This document shows positions 16,437-24,938 of a stretch of DNA of 48,474 nt, one piece after another. The translations under genes and the position numbers were made by a program. The notes under the pieces were generated by a model. That model saw nothing but the letters and a program-made list of their open reading frames with translations. It had not been told where the DNA came from and did not search any database. This stretch comes from JAWKHR01 sp041394725. GTDB lineage: Bacteria > Acidobacteriota > Vicinamibacteria > Vicinamibacterales > SCN-69-37. The first letter of the stretch is position 1, and every line of letters begins with the position of its first letter. The stretch is taken from NCBI GenBank assembly GCA_041394725.1, contig JAWKHR010000047.1, positions 1-48,474 on the forward strand, in the 5' to 3' direction.

Positions 16437-16964
16437 TCAGCGCCGGCCGATGATGGACAAGTACGCCCGCCAGGGGCCGACCGCGTCGGAGTACCGACGC
16501 GCCATCACCCGCACGACCTGGTTGACGTGACCCAGGTCGTGCGCCACCCACGTCGCCAGGTGCTGGCCGAGCGTGACCACGCCGAACTCCGGATGGCGCC
16601 CGGTGCGCGCGAGGTCCGCGTCGGTCAGGGCCAGCGCCCCCAGCCGCGTGAGGCTCTCCGCCCGCACGCGATCGAAGGTGTCGAGGCGGTCGCCCAGCGT
16701 CTCGTCGCGCGAGGTCGCGAACATCGCCTCGCGCTCGAACACCGGGAACGTCACCGCGTCGCCGTGCGCGAGCAGGTGCTCCACCCGTGGAATCCAGTCC
16801 GTGCGCTCGCCGTGGATCAGGTGGCCGACGACGTCGAACGGACTCCAGGTGCCGGGGCCCTCGGTCGCCGAGATCCAGCCGTCGGGCAGATTCGCGAGCA
16901 GGGCGCGCAGCACGGCGGGCGTGCGCCGCAGCACCGGAATGGCCTCGTCGAAGCGGAACTCCAT
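16437..16964 (-). CDS. DinB family protein (DinB_2 type metalloprotein)
   Basis: 175 residues forming the DinB/YfiT four-helix bundle. The metal-binding histidines are in VVGHLIHGE (N-terminal third) and the paired VAHDLGHVNQV near residue 145; the fold's WSPFDVVGHL pattern is clear. Family members are putative metal-dependent enzymes, including thiol transferases and damage-inducible proteins of unknown reaction. Cytoplasmic, no signal. It lies 19 bases downstream of the kinase stop on the same strand, so it may share its transcript. Confidence 0.92.
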   Translation of the reverse strand: MEFRFDEAIPVLRRTPAVLRALLANLPDGWISATEGPGTWSPFDVVGHLIHGERTDWIPRVEHLLAHGDAVTFPVFEREAMFATSRDETLGDRLDTFDRVRAESLTRLGALALTDADLARTGRHPEFGVVTLGQHLATWVAHDLGHVNQVVRVMARRYSDAVGPWRAYLSIIGRR

Positions 16965-16983
16965 CGGGATGCCTCCGTGATCG

Positions 16984-18591
16984 TCAGGCCGACGCGGGAT
17001 GATGCCGCGCCCACCAGCGCGTGGCGTGATCGTCGGCCCAGCCGGCGGCCAGGCGCGCGTCGGCGAGCCGCGCCGCGAGATCGTCGGCGGACTGCGGGCG
17101 CCGGGCCGGGTCCTTCTCGAGGCACGCCAGCACGATCGCGTCCATCGCGGGCGGGACCTCGACCTCCGCGCGACGCGACGGCGGCACCGGCGCGGTGCGC
17201 GCGTGGTGGAGCAGCGTCTCCATCGGCGTCGTCCCCTCGAAGACCGGGCGGCCGGTGAGCAGCCAGTAGGCGACGCAGCCGACGGCGTAGAGGTCGGTCC
17301 GCCCGTCCACCGGGCGGTCGCCGATCGCCTGTTCCGGCGCCATGAACGCGGGCGTGCCGCCGACCACGTGGTCGCGGGTCAGGCTCGTGTCACCGTCCGG
17401 ATCGCTGGAGGTGACGAGGCCGAAGTCCAGGACCTTCACGAAGTCGGATCGCCGGCCGTACCGACAGACGTAGATGTTGGCCGGCTTGATGTCGCGGTGG
17501 ATGAGGCCGCTCGCGTGCGCCTCGCCGAGCGAGTCGCAGACCTGCGCGAGCAGGTGCGCCGTCCGTGCGGCGCCGATCGGGCCGTGGCGCTCGACGAGCG
17601 TCGCGAGGTCCAGGCCGTCGAGCAGCTCCATCACGTAATAGAAGGTGCCGTCGTGCCCGACGCCGAAGTCGTAGAGCGCGATGGTGTGCGGGGAGGTCAG
17701 CTGGGCGGTCGCCTGCGCCTCGCGCTCGAACCGCCTGAGCAGGCGGCCGGCGTCGTCGGCGCCGCGCGCGCCGAGCACCTCGGGGCGCATCACCTTGACC
17801 GCCGCGGGTCGCGCCAGCAGCCGGTGTTTCGCGCGCCACACCTCGCCCATCCCGCCGCGTCCGAGCGGCGACTCCAGCCGGTACGCGCCGAGCTCCCGCG
17901 CCTCGGCCACCGCGCGGTGCAGGCCGTGGATGACCGCCGAGCCGACCACCGCGACCGCTACGCAGACCGCGCCCGTGATCGTCGCGACGAAGTACGCCTC
18001 GAACGGCGGCGACTGGCCGGCGAAGTTCAGCAGCCACAGGCCGCCCGGCAGCATGGCGGCAGCCGCCGCCGCGCCGACGACCGTGGCCCTGGGGCCGCCC
18101 GGCACGAAGAGCGGGTAGATCGGGATGATCAGCGCCGCGAACGTGAGGTCCTGGTAGCGGCCGTCGCGGACGAAGCTCAGCCACTGGTCCCCGGTCGTGA
18201 TGATCAGGCAGAGCGCGACCTCGTAGACGAGGCCGGCGCGGAGCGCGAGCCGATCGGTGATGCGCCGGGACCGCGTGATCCAGTACATCGCCAGGTGGAG
18301 CGCCACGAGCCCGAGCTGCACGACCGCCACCCGCACGCGCAGCGCCGTCGGCGGCCGGTCCCAGCCCGGCACCTCGCCCAGCACGTCCCATGGCACGCTC
18401 TGCACGGCCACGGCCACCGCGAGGAAGAGCCCGGCCAGGAGCAACGCGAACCGGCCGAGCCGCGCCCGCGAGGACGCCAGCAGTTCCGGCGGGAGCGTCG
18501 GACCGTGGTTCGCGGGCGTCCGCGCCGTCCGGCGCGGCCGCTCGGTCGCCGATGAGTCGCGCGCGAGACGGGTCGTGTCGTTCGCGGGCAT
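16984..18591 (-). CDS. Serine/threonine protein kinase with N-terminal six-helix membrane domain
   Basis: 535 residues from the ATG at 18591; a TTG six codons upstream is less likely. Residues 45-225 hold six hydrophobic helices (for example FALLLAGLFLAVAVAV and VALCLIITTG). The kinase domain follows at about 236: Gly loop LGRGGMGEV, Lys266 in AAVKVM, catalytic loop IHRDIKPAN (365-373), DFG at 389-391, the APE triplet in FMAPEQA. All catalytic residues are present, so it should be active. Most bacterial Hanks-type kinases place the kinase first and the membrane segment after it; here the order is reversed and there is no extracellular sensor domain, so sensing must lie in the membrane part or its loops. 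The DinB gene follows by 19 bases. Confidence 0.94.
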   Translation of the reverse strand: MPANDTTRLARDSSATERPRRTARTPANHGPTLPPELLASSRARLGRFALLLAGLFLAVAVAVQSVPWDVLGEVPGWDRPPTALRVRVAVVQLGLVALHLAMYWITRSRRITDRLALRAGLVYEVALCLIITTGDQWLSFVRDGRYQDLTFAALIIPIYPLFVPGGPRATVVGAAAAAAMLPGGLWLLNFAGQSPPFEAYFVATITGAVCVAVAVVGSAVIHGLHRAVAEARELGAYRLESPLGRGGMGEVWRAKHRLLARPAAVKVMRPEVLGARGADDAGRLLRRFEREAQATAQLTSPHTIALYDFGVGHDGTFYYVMELLDGLDLATLVERHGPIGAARTAHLLAQVCDSLGEAHASGLIHRDIKPANIYVCRYGRRSDFVKVLDFGLVTSSDPDGDTSLTRDHVVGGTPAFMAPEQAIGDRPVDGRTDLYAVGCVAYWLLTGRPVFEGTTPMETLLHHARTAPVPPSRRAEVEVPPAMDAIVLACLEKDPARRPQSADDLAARLADARLAAGWADDHATRWWARHHPASA

Positions 18592-18651
18592 GGACGGCAG
18601 CGTACCCAAGGCGACCGGGGATGTCGAACCCGCCGCGGGCGCGGCCGCGAC

Positions 18652-19086
18652 TCAGCCGGCGAGCGGGTTGTGGACGCGGAGCGCGGGAAACAGGGAGAAA
18701 TCGCGGTCGGCCGTCCAGAGCTCGCGCACGCCGTGCCGCAGGCACAGCGCCGCCACGCGCGCGTCGTGCACGCGGGGACCGGTCACGCGCGCCCGGGTGA
18801 CCAGCGTCCGCAGCGTCGTCCAGTAGTCGCGGTCCTCGGCCAGCGTCGCGAGCGACGGCGACTCGAGCCACGCCTCCACCTGGTCGACGGCCACTTCGAC
18901 CGGCGTCGGCGTGCGGAAGATGCGGGGATGCGTGACGATGGCCAGGAACTCGTGCACGCAGGGCCAGGGAATCGTCCACGTGGCGGTGCCCTCGGCCAGG
19001 CGACGCACCGCGCGTTCCGCCGGGGCGTGCCACTCGGCGTCCTCGCGGTGCGCGTAGACGAGGATGTTGGTGTCCACCGCGATCAC
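18652..19086 (-). CDS. vapC: PIN-domain toxin, VapC type (module 2)
   Basis: 144 residues from a GTG at 19086 overlapping the vapB stop (GTGA). PIN acidic residues are in IAVDTNILVYAHRED, the H-D pair in RVHDARVAALC, and TADRDFSLFP near the C-terminus. IVTHPRIF is identical to the stretch in module 1. The expected role is a ribonuclease toxin. The overlap with vapB indicates translational coupling. Confidence 0.93.
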   Translation of the reverse strand: MIAVDTNILVYAHREDAEWHAPAERAVRRLAEGTATWTIPWPCVHEFLAIVTHPRIFRTPTPVEVAVDQVEAWLESPSLATLAEDRDYWTTLRTLVTRARVTGPRVHDARVAALCLRHGVRELWTADRDFSLFPALRVHNPLAG

Positions 19087-19328
19087 GCGCCGCGCTCCCC
19101 GTAGCTCAGGTCGCGGATGGCGTCCCAGTCGCGGAGCGATCGCCCCGCGACGAGCCCGTCGCCGCGGAACGCGGCCGGCCGGAGCGTGAATGCCGTCGTC
19201 CGCCGGCGATCGGCCACCACGTCGCGGAGGCCGCGCTCGATCAGCGCCCGGAGCGTCGTCTTCTCGCGGAGCGCGACGCGCTTCGCCTCCCGCAGCAGCC
19301 CGTCGGGCAACTCGACCGTGGTCTTCAT
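19083..19328 (-). CDS. vapB: VapB-type antitoxin (module 2)
   Basis: 81 residues from ATG 19328 (MKTTVELPDGLLREAKRVA), the typical start of this ribbon-helix-helix antitoxin class. The frame also stays open to a TTG at 19367, which would translate the operator, so the ATG is preferred. The C-terminal part (FRGDGLVAGRSLRDWDAIRD) is the toxin-binding tail. It overlaps vapC by 4 bases. A perfect palindrome lies 20 bases upstream, and its half-sequence ATATGGG recurs over the start codon. Confidence 0.92.
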   Translation of the reverse strand: MKTTVELPDGLLREAKRVALREKTTLRALIERGLRDVVADRRRTTAFTLRPAAFRGDGLVAGRSLRDWDAIRDLSYGERGA

Positions 19329-19347
19329 ATGGGCCAGTGTATCAAAA

Positions 19348-19365
19348 GACCCATATATATGGGTC
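19348..19365. promoter_or_regulatory. Perfect 18-base palindrome, operator of vapBC module 2
   Basis: GACCCATATATATGGGTC reads the same on both strands. It is squeezed between the amidohydrolase stop (19371) and the vapB start (19328), in an AT-rich island. The motif ATATGGG recurs at the vapB start codon, suggesting a second half-site. Confidence 0.7.
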
Positions 19366-19370
19366 AAAAG

Positions 19371-20213
19371 CTACGGGTCGCCGTAGAGCCGATGTGCCGC
19401 GGCGCCCGTCACGAGCAGGCGGGTCGCCTCGTCCGGGCACCAGAGATCGAGCGCCTCGAGGAGGTCGCCGGTGCGGACGGACCCGGCGGTGTCGACGTGC
19501 GGCCAGTCGCTGGCCCAGAGGCAGGCCGCCGGGTTCGCGGCCACGAGCGCGCGGGCGAGCGGTGCGACGTCCCGCCAGGGCGGCGGCTCGGCCGAGAGCC
19601 GGTACGGCGCGGAGAGCTTCACGAAGCACCCGCCGTCGCGGACGAGCGCGACGAGCCGATCGAGCGGCGCCGACGCCGGATCGAGGTGGCCCGGCGCGGG
19701 GCGCCCCATGTGGTCGATGGCGACGCGAAGCCCGTACGGCCCGGCGGTGAACGATTCGACGAGTGCGATCCAGTCGGGCTGGTCGGCGATCGGGACCTGC
19801 AGCTCGACGTGCCAGCCGAGCGCGTGCAGCACGGGACGCCAGGTCTCGACGGCAGCGGGCGCCAGGCCGCCGGGGTTGATCAGGTTGCAGCGGATGCCGC
19901 GGACACCGTGCGCGTGCAGGCGTTCCAGGGCGCGCGCGGTCGAGTCCGGCGCGGGCACGGCGATGCCGCGCAGGCGGCCGTTGGCGCGATACAGCGCGTC
20001 GAGCAGGCATTCGTGGTCGTGGCCGTACACGCTCGGCTGCACGAGCACGCCGCGGCCGATGCCGTGGTGGTCGAGCATGGCGAGGTAGTCGTCGAGGGCG
20101 GCCGGCGCGGGCGTGTAGCCGCGGCCCGGCGCCAGCGGGTACCGGCTCGGATCGCCGATGACGTGCGCATGGGCGTCCCAGCTCGCCGCGCGCGCCGGGT
20201 CCATCCAGGTCAT
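19371..20213 (-). CDS. TIM-barrel metal-dependent hydrolase (amidohydrolase 2 family)
   Basis: 280 residues from ATG 20213 (MTWMDPARAASWDAHAHV). The metal motif DAHAHV at residues 13-18, the barrel strand AIDHMGRP and the late WASDWPH motif place it with the 2-pyrone-4,6-dicarboxylate lactonase/amidohydrolase 2 group. These enzymes open lactone or ester rings of aromatic-degradation intermediates; the substrate is not given by sequence. Cytoplasmic. The open frame runs 34 codons further upstream, but that stretch lacks protein character. Divergent from the PadR gene with 244 bases between. Confidence 0.9.
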   Translation of the reverse strand: MTWMDPARAASWDAHAHVIGDPSRYPLAPGRGYTPAPAALDDYLAMLDHHGIGRGVLVQPSVYGHDHECLLDALYRANGRLRGIAVPAPDSTARALERLHAHGVRGIRCNLINPGGLAPAAVETWRPVLHALGWHVELQVPIADQPDWIALVESFTAGPYGLRVAIDHMGRPAPGHLDPASAPLDRLVALVRDGGCFVKLSAPYRLSAEPPPWRDVAPLARALVAANPAACLWASDWPHVDTAGSVRTGDLLEALDLWCPDEATRLLVTGAAAHRLYGDP

Positions 20214-20457
20214 CGGACTCACCGGCTCATCGGGGACGTCACGCGGGTTGCTCCGGTCATCGGCAGCGACAGCATACCCGCCCGCCGTGCGGCGCGCACG
20301 CGCGCCGGCCGACAACCTCGAGACGCTGCGGATCGTCGGGCAGGCGTATCGACTGTCCGCGGCCTCCGCGTCGCCCGCGCTCGGTCACCCGCGCCCGCTC
20401 GCGACTTGCGCCTTGATCGAGTGCGGCCGCGCTGATATGTACTAGTCACTAAAACAA

Positions 20458-20793
20458 ATGCCACGCCAGAATCTCGGCGAGCTGGAGCAGGTGTTGCTGC
20501 TGGCGCTGCTGCGCCTCGGCGGCGAGACGTACGGCGCCGCGATTCGCGCGGAGATCCTCGAGCGGACCGGGCGGTCGATCACGCCCGGCGCGATCTACCC
20601 GACGCTGGATCGCCTGGAGTCGCGCGGCCTGCTGCGCTCGCGCGTTGGCGGTGCCACCAGCGAGCGGGGCGGTCGCGCGCGGCGGTACTTCAAGGTGACC
20701 GCGGCGGGCGTGCGCGAAATCAAGGCCGCGTGGCGGCAGACGTCGGCGCTCGCGGCGGGCATCGCCGCGCTCGGGGAGGAGCCGCGTGACTGA
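20458..20793 (+). CDS. PadR family transcriptional regulator
   Basis: 111 residues with the PadR winged helix: LGELEQVLLLALLRLGG, then GAIYPTLDRLESRGLL and the wing GGRARRYFKVT. It is the first gene of a unit with the ADOP permease and overlaps it by 8 bases, the usual PadR-ADOP arrangement. It probably represses its own operon. TAGTCACTA at 20443-20451, just before the start, is a near-palindrome and may be the operator. Confidence 0.94.
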   Translation: MPRQNLGELEQVLLLALLRLGGETYGAAIRAEILERTGRSITPGAIYPTLDRLESRGLLRSRVGGATSERGGRARRYFKVTAAGVREIKAAWRQTSALAAGIAALGEEPRD

Positions 20794-23518
20794 GCCGGAC
20801 CCGCGGACGACGGAACGCGACGGCGCGAGGGTGCCCCTGTGGATCCGAACGGCGGGCCTGATCCTGCCGGCGCGCTACCGCGCGGAGATCGTCGCGGACC
20901 TCGTCGAGGAACGCGACGCGATGGTGGACGCCGGGACGCCGGGCGTCTTCGCCAGCGCCTGGCTCGTCGCGCACCTCGCCAGAAGCGCGGTTGCGAGTCG
21001 CCGAGCGGGCTGGACGCGCGATCGGGTTGCCGGCCTCGCGTCGGCCGCCGCGCGGCACACGGTGCGGCCGGCCGGCGAATGGCGTCAGGCCCTGCGCTCG
21101 CTGCGCCGATCGCCCTGGTACGCCATGACGGTCATCGCGGTCATGGCGCTCAGCATGGCGCTGGCCAGCACGGTCTTCGCCGTCGTGGACGGCGTGCTGT
21201 TCGAGCCGCTGCCGTACCCGAATCCCGACGAGCTGTACGTCGTCAGCGGCCGGCATGACGACGACGGCGGACCGCCGGAGCGCGGGGTGGGGATGGTGTC
21301 GCCGGATGAGGTGGCGGCGTGGTCGGCGGCGGTGCCGGACGTGCCAATCGCGAACGTCGGCTACTCGAGCGTCGCCTTTTCCAACGGGACGATGGCGTTG
21401 GCCATCGCCGCGGACGGCGACTTCTTCGACGTGTTCGGCATCCGCCTGCTCACGGGCGGCGTGAAGCGGGAAGAGTTCGTGGCGGGGCAGCCGGTCATGC
21501 CGATCGTGATCAGCCAGCGGCTCTGGAGGGAGGAATTCGCGGCCGACGATGACGTTCTCGGCCGGATGGTCCAGCCCTTCGCGCCACCAGACCTCGGAAG
21601 GCCGTCGTACCAGATCGTCGGCGTCATGGAAGCCGATGGTTTCGTGCCTCCGCTCCCGGGCGGGTCGGCGTCGGCGGCGCGGCGATCGTCGCGGATTGAT
21701 GCCGTCATGCCGGCCTTCACCGAGGCCCTGATGGAGCGGTCCGGCCTCGCTTCGCGCGCATTCCCGCCGGTCGCCTGGCTCCGGCCCGCGCCGCTCCGGG
21801 CGGCGGTCGCGGCGTTTCGCGAGGCGGCGCCTCCACGTCGCGCCGGGGCGCCAGCCAGCATGGCGCCATACGACTACGTCGATCTCCTGCCCCTTCGCGA
21901 CTTCGTCTCGTCGCGCGAACGGCCCGTGTTCGCGCTGGCCTTTGGCATGGCGATGAGCCTCGTGGTGCTGGTGCTGCTGAACGTCGGCGCACTGGCGGCC
22001 GCGCGCTCGCAGCAGCGCATCCGCGACCTCTCGCTCCGGCGGGCGCTCGGGGCACGGACGCGCGACCTGCTTCGTCGCATGCGCTGACCGAACAGGTGGT
22101 GCTGGCGGCCGCCGGCGCGGCGTGCGGCCTGCTCGTGGCCCCCGTCCTGCTCTCTCTGCTGCTCGAGCGCCTGCCTCCGGGCCTGACGCTCGTCAAGGAC
22201 GTCCAGATTGACTGGCGCGTGCTGGCCTTCACCGGCCTCGTCTCCGCGAGCTCGGCGTTCGTCGTGGCCGTACTCGCGGTCCGCGTCGCGATCCGTCGTG
22301 CCGGGACGACGCCGGGGCTTCTCGATCCCCAGGGACGAGCGACCGCGCGACCCCGACTGGGCCGGGCGCTCATCGCCGGCCAGACCGCGATTGCGTTCGC
22401 GCTGGTGCTCGGTGGCGCCCTCTTCGCATCGAGCCTCGCCGCATCTGGAACGAGGACCCCGGCATCGAGTCTGCCGGCGTCGCGACGATGCGGCTCCAGT
22501 ACCTGGATTTCCGCCGCAGCGCCGAGCAGAGGATTCAGTCGCTGGAGACCGCTCGCGCCGCACGCGAAACCCCAGGCGTGCAGGGGGCCGCCCTGTTCGA
22601 CGCGCCCCTGATGCGCAATTCGGCAGTGCCGTCGTCGTTCTTCCAGACGCCCACCGCATCTGCCGATGCGGAACGGCCGGCGCCGATGCGGGTCAGCGGA
22701 GGCTTCTTCGCCGCTGCCGGCATCCGGCTGGTCGCGGGCCGGCTGCCGTCGGATGCGGAACTGGACGGCGGCGCGCCGGTCGTCGCGGTCAGCGAGCGCG
22801 CCGCACGCGCGTGCTGGTCCGACGGTCGGGCCATCGGCCAGACACTGCGCGCGGGCCGGGGGCTCGAGCCCTGGATTGCGTCGTGGTCGGCGTCGTCGAG
22901 GACGTCCGGCTGGTGGCGCTCGACGTGCCGTCCGCCGGTGTCGTCTTCGCGCCCTGGGCGCTGCCGGTTCAGGCCAGCTACAACCCGATTCGTTTGTTCG
23001 TCTCGTTCGAGCCCGGCGTGTCCGGCGGGCTCGCGCGCGTCCGCGAGCGCGTGGGCCAGGCTGATTCATCCGTGCGCATCGTCGAGGCCGAGTGGCTCGC
23101 CGACGCCATGGCCGACTCGATCCGCGAGCGCCGGCTCGGCGCTGCGGCCTCGACACTTCGGCGTCGTCGCGCTGGTCTTCGTCGCGCTGGGCCTGCTCGG
23201 TCTGGTGACGATGACGTCGAGCCGGCGGACGCGGGAAGTCGGGATTCGGCTGGCGCTCGGGGCGGCGCCGGGCGACGTCGCGCGGATGCTGGTCGGCGAG
23301 CCGCCTGCGCGGTCGTCGCCGGGCTGGCCGCCGGCGCGGTCCTCTCGGCCTGGCTCGTGCCGATCGTGGCGGCGCGCCTGTACGGCGTCGGCGTCTACGA
23401 CCTCGACGTCTGGCTGCCCGCCGTCGCCGTGATGCTGGTGACGACCGTCGCGAGCGCCTGGCTGCCGGCCCTGCGGGCGACCCGGATCGATCCCGCCGTC
23501 ACGCTCCGCGACGCCTGA
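20786..23518 (+). pseudogene. ADOP-type ABC permease broken by five frameshifts
   Basis: The gene starts at a GTG (20786) and would encode about 910 residues. It opens with the prefix region (WIRTAGLILPARYRAEIVADLVEERD) found in PadR-linked ADOPs, then the usual EWRQALRSLRRSPWYAMTV entry. Frame changes can be placed near 22082, 22438, 22875, 23150 and 23300, by following conserved phrases across them: RALGARTRDLL to LTEQVVLAAAGA; ALFASSLA to RIWNEDPGIES; GRGLEPW to VVVGVVEDVRLVAL; RERRLGAA to FGVVALVFVALGLLGL; and DVARMLVGE to VVAGLAAGAVLSAW. The C-terminus ATRIDPAVTLRDA is normal. Because every piece is well conserved, sequencing error is as likely as decay. Confidence 0.88.
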
Positions 23519-23531
23519 CAGCCACCGGACC

Positions 23532-23569
23532 TTGACAAGTGACCACACTGTGATAGCGTTGTAGTCACA
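23532..23569 (+). promoter_or_regulatory. Candidate promoter and operator of the phd gene
   Basis: A perfect TTGACA lies at 23532-23537, and TAGCGT at 23554-23559 after 16 bases is an acceptable -10 box. TGTGA (23549-23553) and TCACA (23565-23569) form an inverted repeat overlapping the -10 and ending at the ATG. This would suit autoregulation by a Phd protein. Confidence 0.4.
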
Positions 23570-23847
23570 ATGATGGTCTACGACGTCGGCATCCGGGACC
23601 TGAAGGCCCACCTGAGCGCGTACCTGGAACGGGTCGAGGCCGGGGAACGCCTGACCGTGACCGACCGCGGCCGGCCCGTCGCGGTGATCGTGCCGATCGA
23701 CGCGCGGCCGATCCGGCCTGGCTCGACGACATGGTCGCCCGGCGCGAGGCCGCCTGGCGCGGCGGCCGGCCCGTCGGCCTGGACGAGCCCGTCCGCGCGC
23801 GTGGCACCGCCGCGTCGGCCGTCGTCATCGAAGACACTTACCGGTGA
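23570..23847 (+). pseudogene. Phd/YefM-type antitoxin with one frameshift, toxin missing
   Basis: The first 45 residues (MMVYDVGIRDLKAHLSAYLE, then RLTVTDRGRPVAVIVPID) are a standard Phd DNA-binding domain. The frame then loses sense near 23698-23708, and the next frame gives the expected C-terminal half: DPAWLDDMVARREAAWRGG, EPVRARGTAASAVVIED, stop at 23847. Phd antitoxins of this class end with a VIEDRR-like tail and are followed at once by a PIN or Doc toxin. None follows here; the opposite strand instead carries a cut sialidase gene. One indel error would restore the antitoxin, but not the toxin. Confidence 0.8.
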
Positions 23848-24145
23848 TCGCGACCTCGACCGGCGCCGCCCACGCTCCGCTCCGATCCTGACGTGACAGC
23901 CAGATGCCGACGTCCGCGGCGCCCTCGCGGGTGCCGCCGAACCAGGCGGCGACGAGGCCGTCCCCGGTCTCGGCGATGGTCGAGGCGTGTGCGCTCGGGG
24001 TCGGCGGCGCCGGCGCGATGAATTCGGTGGAGACGATCCGCGGCGCCTGGTCCTGCGTCGCGACCGCGGCCGTCGCGGCCAGTGGGGGCAGGGCAAGCGC
24101 CAGGACGACAGTCGCCGCCCAGGTGCGCGCGCCCGGCATGAACAT
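23825..24145 (-). pseudogene. N-terminal fragment of a sialidase/BNR-repeat family protein
   Basis: 106 residues: signal peptide (WAATVVLALALPPLAATAAVA), then the family's opening STEFIAPAPPTPSAHASTIAE and GLVAAWFGGTREG with ADVGIWLSRQDR. These match the start of exo-alpha-sialidase-like proteins, normally near 350-400 residues. After APVEVA the frame ends in seven unrelated residues, and the DNA there is the 3' end of the phd gene on the other strand. The rest of the propeller is absent from the window, so this looks like a deletion, insertion or assembly junction near 23835-23850. If expressed it would be non-functional. Confidence 0.8.
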
Positions 24146-24202
24146 GATGGCGCCATCATCGCACCGCGCGGACGCGTCGGCAACGCCGCCACCGGCGATC
24201 CG

Positions 24203-24862
24203 TCAGCGGATCGTGACGCCGATCCGCACGCCGTACGAATCGAGCGGCTCGTCGAAGTAGAGATGGTGATCGCGGAACTCCAGGCGGAGCGCGACGAGCC
24301 CGGCCAGCCGGACGTTCACGCCGCCGCCGTAGTCGAGCGCCAGGTTTCCCGTCACCAGCGTGTAGCCGCCGCTCACGAACGGCCGCACCCGGCTGCCGGG
24401 AAACTCGTAGCCGACGTTGACCGACGGCAGGAACGACGTGCGGTCCCCGCGGGAGTCCGGCTTGTCGAGCCACTCGACCTCGCCCTGCAGGAGCAGGCCG
24501 TTCCCGAACCGGTGTTCGGCGCCGGCGCCGGCCCGCCGCGTGTGGCCGCGCCAGAACGAGAACGCGTCGTCGGGACTGAAGCCGCCGAAGCCGGTAAAGG
24601 CGTAGACGCCGGACGCACCGGGTTCCGCGTCGGGCGCCCGTGCCGATCGCGCGGCCTGCGCGCCCGCCGTCGCCCCGGAGTTCGAGGTCTGCGCGCTCGC
24701 CATCGCTGGCAACAGGATCGCGACGCCGGCGGCGAGGGCGAGTGGTCCGATCCCGAACACCGTGCGCCGCCCCGGGCTCCCGTGGCGGCCGGCGACGGTG
24801 GCCCTGGTGTGAGGCCGCGCGTGGGGTGCGACGAACTGGAACAGCACCATGATCGCGATCAT
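24203..24862 (-). CDS. Outer-membrane beta-barrel protein (porin-like, OmpA/OmpW-type size)
   Basis: Up to 219 residues. A signal peptide (PLALAAGVAILLPAMASAQ) precedes a short Ala-rich spacer and a barrel domain of alternating strands: GVYAFTGFGGF, GAGAEHRFGNGLLLQGEVEW, PSVNVGYEFPG, RPFVSGGYTLVTG, and the final YGVRIGVTIR, ending in a charged residue rather than the usual aromatic. The start is uncertain: ATG 24862, ATG 24850 or a GTG at 24760 that would place the signal peptide right at the N-terminus. Size and strand pattern fit 8-stranded barrels. It is divergent from the larger barrel gene at 24939. Confidence 0.8.
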   Translation of the reverse strand: MIAIMVLFQFVAPHARPHTRATVAGRHGSPGRRTVFGIGPLALAAGVAILLPAMASAQTSNSGATAGAQAARSARAPDAEPGASGVYAFTGFGGFSPDDAFSFWRGHTRRAGAGAEHRFGNGLLLQGEVEWLDKPDSRGDRTSFLPSVNVGYEFPGSRVRPFVSGGYTLVTGNLALDYGGGVNVRLAGLVALRLEFRDHHLYFDEPLDSYGVRIGVTIR

Positions 24863-24938
24863 CCCACGTCGCCGGGCGCTTGTGGCGCCGTGCATCTTGG
24901 CGCTACGATGCCCGGTCTCGACGACACGCCTCGTGACG

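Noticed and set aside
16294..16551. 85-codon minus-strand frame overlapping the DinB end
   Set aside because: Out of frame with DinB and rich in Arg/Gly/Pro; the in-frame extension at 16236-16409 is more protein-like.
23825..24145. A complete small secreted protein
   Set aside because: The opening matches long sialidase-type proteins and breaks off where the opposite-strand phd gene ends, so a fragment is more likely.
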